A DNA stretch of 64,000 bases from Holtermannia corniformis. Taxonomy: Eukaryota > Basidiomycota > Tremellomycetes > Holtermanniales. The position numbers and the translations under genes were made by a program. Numbering within the stretch: the stretch's first letter is position 1; the number at the start of each line of letters is the position of its first letter. The notes under the pieces are model-generated. The model was not told the origin of the DNA. It did not search any database and saw only the letters and a program-made list of their open reading frames with translations. The stretch covers positions 25,236-89,235 of the forward strand of contig BCIJ01000045.1 of NCBI GenBank assembly GCA_001599935.1, read 5' to 3'. This document shows, piece after piece, positions 23,334 to 33,163 of this stretch.

Positions 23334-24366
23334 TCACCCATACAGCTCTGAATCCTGGCCTGAACCCCCACTCCAACCTTCGACGCCGCCAAAGAGGCCT
23401 CTCCAGCTCGGTGGCTCGACCAGCCGGACGTCGTCTATCGATACAAGATCAGTCGCACTTCCGCGTGCAAAATGTGATCAACTCACCTTGAACTCCCAAC
23501 ACGGCCAGCACAGTGCCCGCAAGAGCCTTTGCATCACCGCTGTTATCGCCCTCGACGCACCAGGCAGCGATAGCGGCGTGTGGTACGCTTGTGCCCGCAA
23601 GAGACGACAGCACTCTGCGAGTCAGGCCGGCGCCGGGCAGGAAAGGAGGGTATGGATCGGACGGTCCTGCTGTGAGTCGGGGTAACGCGGCGAGATTGTT
23701 GAGAGCGGTGGGTGCATTGGAGAGTGGGAGGATAGACTGGTGTGGGGTGCTGTGGTGACTGTGTCAGTCCTTGGACCGGTAACACTAGGGCGACGCACGA
23801 GAGCTGAGCGTCACCTTGGCTCGCGGCGTCAAGACTGGTTAGAAGCAGTGCGGTTTTGAAGGTCGAGCTGCCAGCCCATGAAGCGGTGATGAAGTTGTGC
23901 AGGAGCGCAACATGCTCGTCCTTGCGTGACTGTCGTAAGGTTGTCAACACTTCAGCACAGACGAGGACACATGAACAACGCACCTTGAGGACAGGCGCTC
24001 GCTGCTGCAGCACATAGAGCTCGCCGCCGGGTTGACCATAGACTAATTGGGCTCAACATAGTCATCTGCAGCACCGTGCGCAGGACTTACCCTCCAGTCC
24101 TCCACCCACCAAGCCGTTACCGCCCTCGAGCTCGCCAGCGAACGGAGCACAAGTCTCACCGCAGCCGATTCGTCCTACACGTTCGAGGCCGAGCGAGTGG
24201 ATGAGGATATCAGCAGCGAGTTGTGGGACGTTGCCGATGGAGACGGCAGGCTGGCAGCAGATCAGCTGGGTCCAAGGCGGCCTCGCAGACGTAGACGTAC
24301 GATGAGGAGGGTGCTGTTGCTGAATGCGGCCGGGTCGAAGCCTGCCTCGGGATGGAATGCGTCCAT
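23334..24366 (-). CDS. PBA2: proteasome assembly chaperone 2 (PSMG2/Pba2/Add66)
   Basis: Subunit of the PAC1-PAC2 heterodimer that guides 20S proteasome alpha-ring assembly. The hand-built model starts at the ATG ending at 24366: MDAFHPEAGFDPAAFSNSTL, then PAVSIGNVPQLAADILIHSL and LERVGRIG, a typical N-terminus. Next come GELYVLQQRAPVLK | SRKDEHVALLHNFITAS, FKTALLLTSLDAA and the PAC2-type block LPGAGLTRRVLSSLAGT..PHAAIAAWCVEGDNSGDA (WCVEGDN). The last exon reads VEPPSWRGLFGGVEGW...ELYG-stop. The C-terminal L-Y-G fits the HbYX tail used by Pba1-Pba2 to dock between alpha subunits. It shares a 157-bp divergent promoter region with VMA21; its partner subunit gene lies about 4.3 kb away. Confidence 0.88.
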
Positions 24367-24523
24367 GGCAGCGTCGCCTACTGTCTATCTGCTAGCTGGA
24401 TGTTCTTGTGGACGCCGAGAGCAGGTCGAAGATGATCTTGGTGATGGACGATGACCAAGTGCATCTTCACGCGAACCATCATCGACCATTCACGCTACCC
24501 TTTCAACGTCCACATCGTCCACA

Positions 24524-24905
24524 ATGTCGTCCAGTACAGCAGGAGCCGTGGCAGAAGAGGACAAGCCGCCGTGGGTGATGATCTCTCTAGTTCAGGCTAC
24601 CGACTGACGCAGCTCTCAGTGCCGTCCTTGCAAAGCTCATCACCTTTTCCATCCTCATGGCCGTCGCGCCCATCGCGACCTACTTCATCACCCTGCGCTA
24701 CATCTTCCCCTGTGAGTGCTGCTCCTAGCATTATATCCCCACTAACGCATGCATAGCATCGACCGTCGCGTCTGCAATCAACGCCGTCGTTGCCGCAAAC
24801 GCGATCCTGATCGGCTACGTCGTCGTCGCGTTCAACGAGGACGCACCGCTCAAGCCGAGGACAGTCGATGCGAAGCTCAAGCTGCAAGGAAAGAAGAAGC
24901 AATGA
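24524..24905 (+). CDS. VMA21: V-ATPase assembly factor Vma21
   Basis: Three exons encode a 95-residue protein. A short polar N-terminus ends EEDKPP | AVLAKLITFSILMAVAP, the first membrane helix. IATYFITLRYIFP leads into the second helix SAINAVVAANAILIGYVVVA, followed by FNEDAPLKP. The pattern of two helices with F/YF..., AAN..LIGY and a following E-D is diagnostic of Vma21, the ER chaperone for V0 proteolipid-ring assembly of the vacuolar ATPase. The C-terminus KKKQ satisfies the dilysine KKxx ER-retrieval rule known for yeast Vma21. The stop at 24903-24905 lies 22 bp from the stop of the convergent DUF4211 gene. Confidence 0.92.
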
Positions 24906-24927
24906 TGACATATGCAACGGACATGCA

Positions 24928-27900
24928 CTACCGTCTTCGCTCGTCTGCATCAGCGCGCATTTTCTCAAGCCCCTGCGCCGACTCGATCAAGTGCTCCTGC
25001 TGCAAGAACATCTGTACCGTGTCAGCATGCACCGCTGTCGACCGCCAACTCACCTTCGAGATATGCCCTTTACTCTCCATCCACTCGAGCACATCATTGA
25101 GGTCCCCAGCGTCATTTGGCAAGCGCCCACGCTGCAGCGTAGCAACCCGCTGTTGCTGCTGCTCGCGCTTCATCTCGCGATCACGCTTGCGCCGGTCTTC
25201 ATTCTCCGAATCGAACAGCGAGTGGTCCGTATCACTGTCAGGGATCTTGCGTTTCGTCTTCTTGGCCCGGAGGATGTCACGGTAGATGCGGCGGATCTGG
25301 ACGAACAAGTTGCGCTCTGTGGTGATGTCAGCCTTCATGGCAGAAAGGTGACTTACGCACCCCAATGGGAGAAGTTGTGGTAGACGCGGGTACGCTGATG
25401 ACACATACGGCCTGATGTCTGTCAGCACCGCTTGGGTCAGGAACGTGCAACGCACCCAGCATGAATTGGCGCGGTAGATCCTCCTCCGAAGCGAGGCTCT
25501 CGCCTTCAGAGTCTCTGCTAGCGTCATCGTCGCTCACATCCTGGACCATCAGCACCTCTTCGTACACCGACCGACGTCTCACCTCGAAGGTTTCCTCGTC
25601 ATACTTGCAGCCGCCCAGATTGACTTGGAACCGACTCATCCTACCAGACATGTGGCACGCATCGCACCCGTCGTGGATCTCGTCCAGATACGACGAGTGG
25701 AATGTCGGGAATGCTGCGAGGGTCAGTGCTTCGCTCAAGAGCGCCGACTATCACTCACATTCAAGCGCACGCACATACTCCGGCCGCCAGACAGAGGATC
25801 GGACGAGACCTGATTTGAAGCCATCCATTCGTCGGCGTTGATCGTGTAACCGCGGGATGAAGTACAACTTGTTCTTGCCTTGAAGCGGCAGAACCTCAGG
25901 GCCAGCGATGGCGAGCAAGAGGAAGTATTGAAAGACGACTGTCGGCTCGCTCAGTACAGACTATGATCATCAAGTGTTGACTCACCCTTGAACTTGAATT
26001 CCGGCGCTTGGATACCGTGGCTCGAGAATTGCTCTGTTGTATCGTGAGCTGCAGAGGCGAGGCAACGTCCTATACTCACGCGGCATCAGCGAGTCATCAA
26101 ACTCGCCGCCGTCGTCCTCGATAAAGTCGTCATCGGAGATCTCGATGGGCGCGTCGCTTTCGCTCTCGTCTTCCGACCCTTCCGACTCGGTCGTCGACTC
26201 CTCGATACCCTTGCGCTTGTCTAGGCATTATCAGCGCCAATGTCACCGCCTCGAGCAGGCTCACTCATGTACTTGCGCAGCATGCGCTGCTTGGCCGTCT
26301 CGCCGCGTTTTCGCAAACGTGTTGCGCTTTTGACTGGTGGGGAATCAGTGCTAAATCGCCTGGTGTGCTACTCACATCGACTGCGCTCATCCAGCTCGAG
26401 CTCTCTGAGCATATCCTCCGGTTCGGACATTGCCTCCGGTTCGCTATCGCTATCGTCTGGATCCCGGTTCTGCTTGACTTTCTTCTTCTTCTTCCGTTCT
26501 GGTGGATGCTGCAGCCTGCGCAGCGCTTTGCGGTTCTTGCGAATCGCTCGCTCTTGTGCCGTCTCCGACGGTTTCGCCGGTCTTTCTTCGTCGCTCGACT
26601 TGACGTGCCGCTGCTTGCCTTTCTTGGATGCACCGCTGTGCGCGCTGCGCTTCTTGACGCCCTCGTCGTCAGAGTCTGCAACGAATTTGGTCGACAGTTG
26701 CCGTTTGTCCTTCTTCGACGCAACCTGGCGCGATTTCTTCGGCTTCGCCACGCCTCGATCATCGTCATCGATGAAGCTGTCCGCCTCGTCTGCAAGTCGA
26801 CTCGGTCCAGCCTTCTGCGATCTCTTGCGCTCGACCAGTGCAGCGACCCTAGCTTTGGCCTGAGCCGAGATATGAGACGAAGTCGGTCCGGCCTGGCTCG
26901 AGCTCGTCCCAATCTTACGTCGCCGCTGCGAAGGGATTGGCGAGTCTTCGTCGCTTGATGGTGGTGCGGCTCTGCTTTGCGAAGCGCTGCGTCGTGTCGG
27001 CGGGATAATGGGTGAATCGTGCGTGAGGGAATCGACATTGTCGCCATTCGTGCCCAGAACTTGAGCAACCTCGGCATCGCTATCGAGCTCAGCAATGCCG
27101 TCAGGAGCGTCTCCATCGGCACCGTCTGCCTCATCGACAGGCCCGAGATCTTCTATGGTGAAAATATCGTCGTTTGCTGCGGTTGCAACCTCGCCATCCT
27201 CGTCGCCGGCCACGCCAGGTGAATGCTGTGTACACACGGCTTCCACAGCCCAGTTGAGGTCATCGTCTTCAAGATCGATGATAATAGGCTGCGAGGGCGG
27301 CTGCTTAGGTATTGGCGATTGCTCCGATTTGACCTTGACGACCTCTGTAGGCAGCGACGTTGGCGTTTCTGGTGGCTCAGAGCCGCCCTGGCCAGCCGCA
27401 TCGGTCTGCGTATCGTTCTGCGCTTCCGTCTGCGCTTCCTCGGCCGTACCGGCGTCATCATTCGACTTCTCGACCTCGGGGTTGCCAGCAATGACATTGT
27501 TCTTGCCTCGACGCGTGCGCTTGCCCTCTGGCTCGATAGCTGCAACCGCGGGCGTCGACGACACTCTGACTCTTGAATTCGAGTGCTCGCCGGCAGCTTT
27601 CTTCGCAGTGCCCTTCCGACCAATCGGCATGCCCTTCCGACCAATCGGCATGCCCTTCCAACGACCCTTGGTATGCCGCGGGATCAACCTTGACGTATCG
27701 TACGCCGTTTTGTCGAACCCAGTAGGCGTGACGATCTCGACGTGGGACATGTATTGGTACTGGCGAGTGGGATGCTCAACGACGATGACGGAGCCCATGG
27801 AGGAGGTAGAGGCGGCGCGGCTGAAGTGCACGATGGATCCCTCGTGCTTGGTGCTGATGGCTTGCGTTCCGACGTCGACAGCTGAGGGCGGCTCCTGATC

Positions 27901-28103
27901 GACAATGTCTTGAGCGGCAGGTTCATCTGCGCCGGGCACTGTCTCGATGAGCATAATCAATGCGTAACTTGTGATCAAACTCACCCACACCCTCTGCACG
28001 ATTCGTCTGTGACGCCCCTTGCTGATAGCGAGGGTGCAGACCTGCTCGAGGTGAGGGTGACTTGACAGTCGGCTCTGCCTCGTCACCGTCATCGCCTTGG
28101 TCT

Positions 28104-28139
<36 letters not shown>

Positions 28140-28528
28140 CCGCCGTCGCCGCCGCCTTCGACATCCTCATCTTGATCCAGCGGGATAGATATCATCGCCG
28201 CGTCCTCGTCTTCCTCCTCCTCCCAAGCCAGTCGTTCCCCTTTCTCCCTCTTCTTGCGCCTGTTCACACCCTTGTCTTCTCCCGCCTCTCCCTGATCCGA
28301 CATCTCGTCCTCGACATCGACAACACGACGTTTCAGCGCCCTCCTCTCGCTCAACGACAGTTCCTCTTCGCGAACTGGATCTGCTTGTGAGAGCTTGATT
28401 GCATTCAGACCCTGTTCGCCATCGCTCTCTGCTGATGAGACGGAGAGGCCTCGCGGTCGAGGTGGTGGCCGGGGTCGTTGTGAGCCGTCGCTAGGGACGA
28501 GATGAACATCGAGCGTCGACTGCGGCAT
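24928..28528 (-). CDS. DUF4211-domain nuclear protein (CCDC82-like)
   Basis: Long protein of roughly 1,000-1,100 residues, mostly charged and disordered, with a C-terminal DUF4211 domain. The ATG ends at 28528. Exon 1 carries RRALKRRVVDVEDE, basic patches and a Gly-Asp repeat. A large central exon has many acidic/Ser clusters, NLS-like KRTRRGK and a SIM-like IIIDLEDDD. Near the C-terminus EFKFKVVFQYFLLLAIAG, LVRSSVWRPEYVRALEC, SYLDEIHDGCDACHMSGRMS and VNLGGCKYDEETFE form the DUF4211 signature with its Cys cluster. A basic coiled coil follows (ILRAKKTKRK, EDRRKRDREMKREQQQQR), ending ADADERRR-stop. CCDC82, the animal relative, is poorly characterised; a chromatin role is inference. The gene is divergent from PAC1 (183 bp between ATGs). 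Confidence 0.82.
27610..27651 (+). repeat. in-frame tandem duplication of 21 bp inside DUF4211 gene
   Basis: Two identical 21-bp units lie head to tail, followed by a partial third. On the minus strand they encode KGMPIGR twice. Being 7 codons long it keeps the frame; a recent slippage duplication in a disordered segment. Confidence 0.85.
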
Positions 28529-28711
28529 CACTGCTCGGCGGGTATGCAGGTGGGCAGGCGGTCCAGCTCCCTACCACCTTCGTAGATCGCACTAGCTGGT
28601 GGTCGTTCACCGTCAAGACAAGGGACCCTCTCCTCCTCGATTCTCCATCACGTGTAGATCCGACGTCGAGTGCATCAAATGTCTTTTCCACCTTGACAAG
28701 CAACGATCATC

Positions 28712-29680
28712 ATGGTAAAGCTATTCTGTACCCTGCAATACCTAGTCACTGACTCTCGCCCAGTTCCAAGACCCGCTCTCGCCGCATACCCTCCCTCCCG
28801 CACGGTACACGCTCGAATCCGACTCTGAAGATGAAGAGGGCGAGGGCGTGTATGCTGGTGCTCACGTTGGCCTTAGGAAAGCTGCCAAGAAGCAAGTGGA
28901 CGTGCCTGTACGCTATGAGCCAAGCTACGAGGTCAAAAAGGTCGTGGTTGCCGTTGGCGAGGCGGCGGGGTATGTCAAGGCATTGCTCGGTGCTGTAGGG
29001 CGAGTTCAGGAGGCCAAGGGCGCGGTTGACGTGAACGGCGAGCGGATCGGAGAAATCCTGGAGCTGGGCGAGGGAGAGGTCGTTGTGCTTTTCGGCGAGG
29101 AGCAAGAGCACGAGAGTTGCTACGCGGTTGCAGACAAGCTGCTGGCCACCTTCCCAAGTCCACTGTAAGTGTTACAGACTCTTTGACAGTCCTGGAGCTG
29201 ATTCATATAGCGCCGTGGTCTCCACCTACTCTCCCCAGTCTTACATCGCTCTCGACGAGCCGACGTTGCACGACGCGTATGCGCCAGTCCGTACGCTCGT
29301 TCACCCAGCATCCGGCGCTATCACGCTCGGCGGCGACGTGAGACCCTACAAGACGCCAAACTATATCACCGGCCTTGCAGCTTCATTGCTGTCATCTGTG
29401 CGTTTGCTGCCTGATTCGCTGCGTATCTGATTGAGCTTAGGCGGCTCACCCATCCCGCCCGACTGCCCAGCCGACTACCGCCCTGCTCCTCCCACTCAGC
29501 CTGTCGACCCTGGCGCCGTCCGACGTGCTCGCCATCCTCTCACCCTTCCTCACTTCGCTCCAGAACGCAAGCAGCACACCCCAACAGCTCACCAAATGGG
29601 ATCTCGAGACGCAGACTGCCCGCCAAGGAGCCACACGGCGCCGAGGAGCCGACGAGCTCAGCCAGAGCATGTATGTCTGA
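28712..29680 (+). CDS. PBA1: proteasome assembly chaperone 1 (PSMG1/Pba1)
   Basis: Assigned to PAC1 from overall layout rather than one strong motif. The start codon ATG 28712-28714 is immediately followed by a 49-nt intron; exon 2 continues [20 protein letters not shown] then an acidic stretch, [20 protein letters not shown] and [20 protein letters not shown]. After the next intron come [33 protein letters not shown] and [19 protein letters not shown]. The last two match the PAC1 block in which a (Q/T)PN..xGL(P/A)AA.L segment precedes a hydrophobic strand. The C-terminus is ...[12 protein letters not shown], a hydrophobic-Tyr-X tail as expected of Pba1. The presence of PAC2 about 4 kb away strengthens the call. 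Alternative: another PAC-fold protein. Introns are short and in frame. Confidence 0.72.
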
Positions 29681-29739
29681 TATCCTTGACGCAATGCATC
29701 GTGTTGTACAACATGAATGAGCCAGCCCGAGTCCAAGCG

Positions 29740-30130
29740 CTATCGGTTCTTCGTTTGCCTGCCTACGCATCAGCCGGGCCGCACCGCTCAACACACGCAG
29801 CAAGCCCACTGACCGGTAGCTAAACTTCTTTCGTGTGCCCGCAAACTCGCCCAGTTTATGCCCGACCATCTCCTCGCTGATCTGCACAGGCAGGTAGTCC
29901 TTGCCGTTGTGAACCATGAACCGAAGCCCGACAAAGTTGGGGACGATGGTGCAGGCTCTGGATTTCGTATAGATCGGTGTGTTGGACTTGAGTGACTCTG
30001 CGAGGGAAGGGAACGCGGTGAAGTACGGTCCTGTGAGGCGTGAATATGGCTCTGGGCCGCGACGGGGAGAAGCTAGGTCAAACGCACCTTTCCACGTCGA
30101 CCGGCGCATGCAGACTCTTGTTACGTTCAT
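29740..30130 (-). CDS. RSM19: mitochondrial small-subunit ribosomal protein uS19m
   Basis: Three exons give 92 residues: [15 protein letters not shown] | PYFTAFP, then [46 protein letters not shown] | RQTKNR-stop. RSx[18 protein letters not shown] and the QTKN tail are uS19 hallmarks, and the protein is the length of yeast Rsm19. The final exon is only 17 coding nt plus stop; without splicing the frame would run into low-quality sequence, so the tail motif fixes that intron. The protein binds 16S-type rRNA in the head of the mitochondrial small subunit. The start could also be the internal ATG giving MRRSTWKG. It faces the Mic12-like gene across 203 bp. Confidence 0.92.
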
Positions 30131-30333
30131 CCTCGCAGTTCCAGCAGGTTCAACGACGTGCTCTCCACTGGCTAGCAAGCTCGACTGGTATCAGATACGA
30201 TGGAAAGAGCTCGACACGGTCAAGACAGTCTTTTGCTACACTCACACCAAAACTTTCCCACGGGCCACTCTGCCTCGACCATCCACTATACCTAGCATCC
30301 AACTCGCTCTTCGTCTCTTGCATCGCTGCGACC

Positions 30334-30879
30334 ATGGCAGCTATCATCGGCCCTGCGTCCGGCGCGCTCGTCGCTGCCGCAGTCTACTACACCATCTCCA
30401 ACTCGATCCAAACAGAATCAAGCTTGATCCGGTCTCAGTACGTTGCTTTTACCCAGCACGCTCGTCGCTGATCTTCTCGCTATAGACTGCATACGACCGC
30501 GCTCTCCATCTCCGACGAGGTCCAGCCTCTGCAGCCACCACCTCACTCGGCTCTCGTTGGCCCATCCTACCCGCCGCAAAGACCGTTCAGCGACCTGATC
30601 AAGACGTCGTGGAATAACACTGTCGCCGGCGCCGTCCGCAGTGTTGGGAGCGTCGAGTGGGAGGCCGTCGGCAAAACTATCCTGGCAGAGGGCCAGGCTC
30701 TGGCCGAGCGAGTGACGGGCTCGCCACAGGTACAGAGGGTCGAGAGGCAAGCCGAAGGGTTCGTCGAGGACGTCAAGGTCAAGGCGACGGCTTTGGCAGA
30801 GCGCGTCAAGGAAGACAAGAGGGAAGACGTCAGGGTCGTCGAGGAGAAGAGGCCAGAGAGCTCAAAACGGCTTGTCTGA
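30334..30879 (+). CDS. MICOS subunit Mic12-like protein
   Basis: Two exons, about 164 residues. The N-terminus AIIGPASGALVAAAVYYTIS is a single inner-membrane helix with a GxxxG-like face, followed by SIQTESSLIRSQ | LHTTALSISDE. This matches the fungal Mic12 (Aim5) layout: an N-terminal IxGPxSGALxAxGVYYxxS helix, then an Arg/Gln-rich stretch with LH. The rest is FSDLIKTSWNNTVAGAVRS (amphipathic) and a long charged coiled-coil tail rich in Glu/Lys/Val. Mic12 is a small MICOS component at crista junctions. The call rests mainly on the first 40 residues; another small mitochondrial membrane protein is possible. It is divergent from uS19m, another mitochondrial gene. Confidence 0.62.
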
Positions 30880-31186
30880 TGCATGCGATCAGTATGTCGG
30901 TTTGCGGGTTGGACCTCTTCTACGAGCGCGCATTCGGGGGTGCGTTCGCCGTCAATAGCCAGCTCACGCGTTCCTTTGCAAGTATGTGCACCATGCTCAT
31001 GGCATCACGAGTTGCAACGTCCACCATCCACCATCCCGTTTGATCAGGAAGACATATCCCGCAGACGAGCACTATCCCTTGCACTCCCTCGCCTCTCCAA
31101 CCTCTCTTCACACCCTCAGACTCGCCAATCTCATCGCCGCACTCTTCCTTCGTCCTACACAGGGTCCGGTACACTGCGGCCATCTC
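30880..31186. other. gap between Mic12-like gene and kinase-like relic
   Basis: About 300 bp downstream of two convergent features. A minus-strand frame continues past the relic's stop without recognisable similarity. I see no supported gene. Confidence 0.4.
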
Positions 31187-31470
31187 TCACTCGATCATCT
31201 CTTCGCCGCGCGAGTCATCGGCGTCCCACTTGTTGCAGTATCTGAAATCGACGAGCGGAACAGGTCACTTTTCTGCAGATCTGCAGGGTTTCCAGAGTCC
31301 CGTGGGTGAGGCGCTCCGCGTGAAGCTGCTCATACAGATCGAGTATGATCAGACTGGGCAGCTGATCAGTCTAGGTCGCGCACTCACACCTCGTCGTCAG
31401 TCAAACGATACTGTTCCTCATCTGACAATTCGTGACCGACATCCCGTTCGGTGCACAGTGTACTGAACAT
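31187..31470 (-). pseudogene. truncated, frameshifted tandem copy of the adjacent kinase-like gene
   Basis: Begins 12 bp after the stop of the kinase-like gene on the same strand and matches only its C-terminal lobe. MFSTLCTERDVGHELSDEEQ / YRLTDDEV | LIILDLYEQLHAERLTHGTL aligns with the parent's MFEDCGTALTDEQCLRLSDG / EIFRILKLYDELHSRRITHG. The intron sits at the same codon and in the same phase (2) in both copies, though only 34 nt here. After ICRK a single-base frameshift is needed to reach PLVDFRYCNKWDADDS, which aligns with RLIDFKTSFKWAVDDA. The N-terminal lobe and the catalytic Asp are missing. A relic of tandem duplication; no product is expected. Confidence 0.7.
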
Positions 31471-31482
31471 TCATATCAACAG

Positions 31483-33150
31483 CTATGCTATAACAACACC
31501 GTGCTCTCTTGCCAGTCTCAGCCACTCTGGGTACGACTCGCCATCAGCGCCAAGCACTGTTTTTCTGTCTTGTTGAGCAGCTTGTAGACCAGCTCCTTCT
31601 CCCAACTAATCTGCCCCTCACCCTCTGCGTCATCAACCGCCCACTTGAACGACGTCTTGAAGTCGATCAGCCGATATTCCTGATCCTTTTTGCAAATGTG
31701 CTCGGCCGCGACGTGCCCATGAGTGATTCGCCGGCTGTGGAGCTCGTCGTACAGCTTGAGGATCCGGAAACTGACAAGAGGTCAGCGAGCAGGTAGGGTG
31801 TCGCTCATTGCTCACATTTCACCATCACTCAGGCGCAGACACTGCTCATCCGTCAAAGCTGTTCCGCAGTCTTCAAACATCGCGACCCAAATGTTCTCGG
31901 GGTACGTCTGCGAAGTCGGATTCAGATTGAATTTGCCGGCTAGGAGCCCAAAGTAGCGAGGGACAACGCGGCCTTGGAGCGCGGCCAGTGCTCAGTGTTG
32001 CAGTATGCTGCAAGCTCTTGCTTGAGAACCGTTTCTCCGGTCGTGTTGTCGAAGGGTTGGCCTTCGACATCAGCCGTGCAGCTTCAGTCGGCTAGGAGCT
32101 CGGGAATCGTGAGCTTGACCATGAGGAGCTGTTCGGAGACTTCGCCGTGGTCGAGAAGCAGAAGTCGCACATCATAGATGTCAGATAGCCCGCCATGGAA
32201 CGAGAATGACGAAAACCTGAGAACACCGTAGGCCCCAAGCATATCGCTGAAGCCCAGCAAGTCGGGCGTCCAGGGTGGACGTGAGCGCGCCAAGCGACGC
32301 AGAGACAGATCCCTCGAGACTTCCCGACTCCCGACTGAAGTTGGCCCGCCGGTTCCTGCCTCCCAGGACTGTCTGGGTTTGAAGAGCATGCTACGAGTAG
32401 CAGCAAGGGGTGGATAGGTCGGATCGAGTTGGAAATGGCCTTGCTCGTACTCTTGAGGCGGCCTGGGGTACAATCGGCCGATAGGAGAATTTCTGAAGGG
32501 CATCTCAATCTTGATCCACTGCCTCTCATCAGCTCGACCTTGCGGAGACAGGCAACTCGACGACTCACCCTTCTGCGGTCATTGACGCCATCACCCATGC
32601 CCTCATCCTTGCGGCCCACCAACTTGCCGTCTTCGCAGGTCTCTACAGCTGACACCACGGCTCCGCCGCTAGCTGAGCCGGGCCCACCCGGCCCGTCGCG
32701 AGGTGGTCCTACATCATTTGGGCCAACATCATCAATCATCTCCCCTGCACTGCAAGCCTTCGCGGAGCCGCCTCGAAGACCACGTTGAGCCTGCTTCGAC
32801 GTCGTGCGCGTGTCAGAGTTGGAACAAGCAACGACGGGCTTGCTTGATGATGTTGGCCTGCCTCCACCATCTCCCTGAGGATCAGACTCGACGGCGTTTG
32901 AATCGTCTTCGTGCGGTCGCTTACGGCTCAAAGTGCATGCGACTAGCATCGGAGTCTTGGCATGGAAGTCTTCGTGCTTGGAGTTGGACAAGGATGTCAA
33001 GGCATGCTTAAGATCAAGTCGCGGTTCACGGCACAGATTACCCCGCATTCCAGGCGAGGGTTGTGAGTGGCGCTTCGGAGTTGTGCAGATGCGTCGAAGC
33101 GATAGGCGCCGGTGTATTGAACGAAAGGCTTTGACACCCTGATATCTCAT
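31483..33150 (-). pseudogene. fungal protein-kinase-like gene, apparently disrupted
   Basis: Reading 3'-ward from the ATG ending at 33150: a disordered N-terminus (SRKRPHEDD, Gly/Pro-rich stretch), RRRQWIKIEMPFRNSP after a spliced intron, then a kinase-like fold with GGLSDIYDVRLLLLD and LLMVKLTIPE (Gly-rich loop and beta-3 Lys). ALAALQGRVVPRYFGLLAGK, WVAMFEDCGTALTDEQC, ILKLYDELHSRRITHGHVAA and YRLIDFKTSFKW follow. The catalytic-loop Asp is replaced (HGHV instead of HGDx), suggesting a pseudokinase even before decay. Two lesions break the frame: an in-frame TGA near 32084 between PELLAD and VEGQPF, and a missing base near 31990 between LKQELAAY and ALAALQG. The best C-terminus (SYPEWLRLAREHGVVIA) needs a 65-nt intron. 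No GT-AG intron bypasses the lesions; sequencing error is the alternative. Confidence 0.55.
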
Positions 33151-33163
33151 CCAAGCTGCCTGC

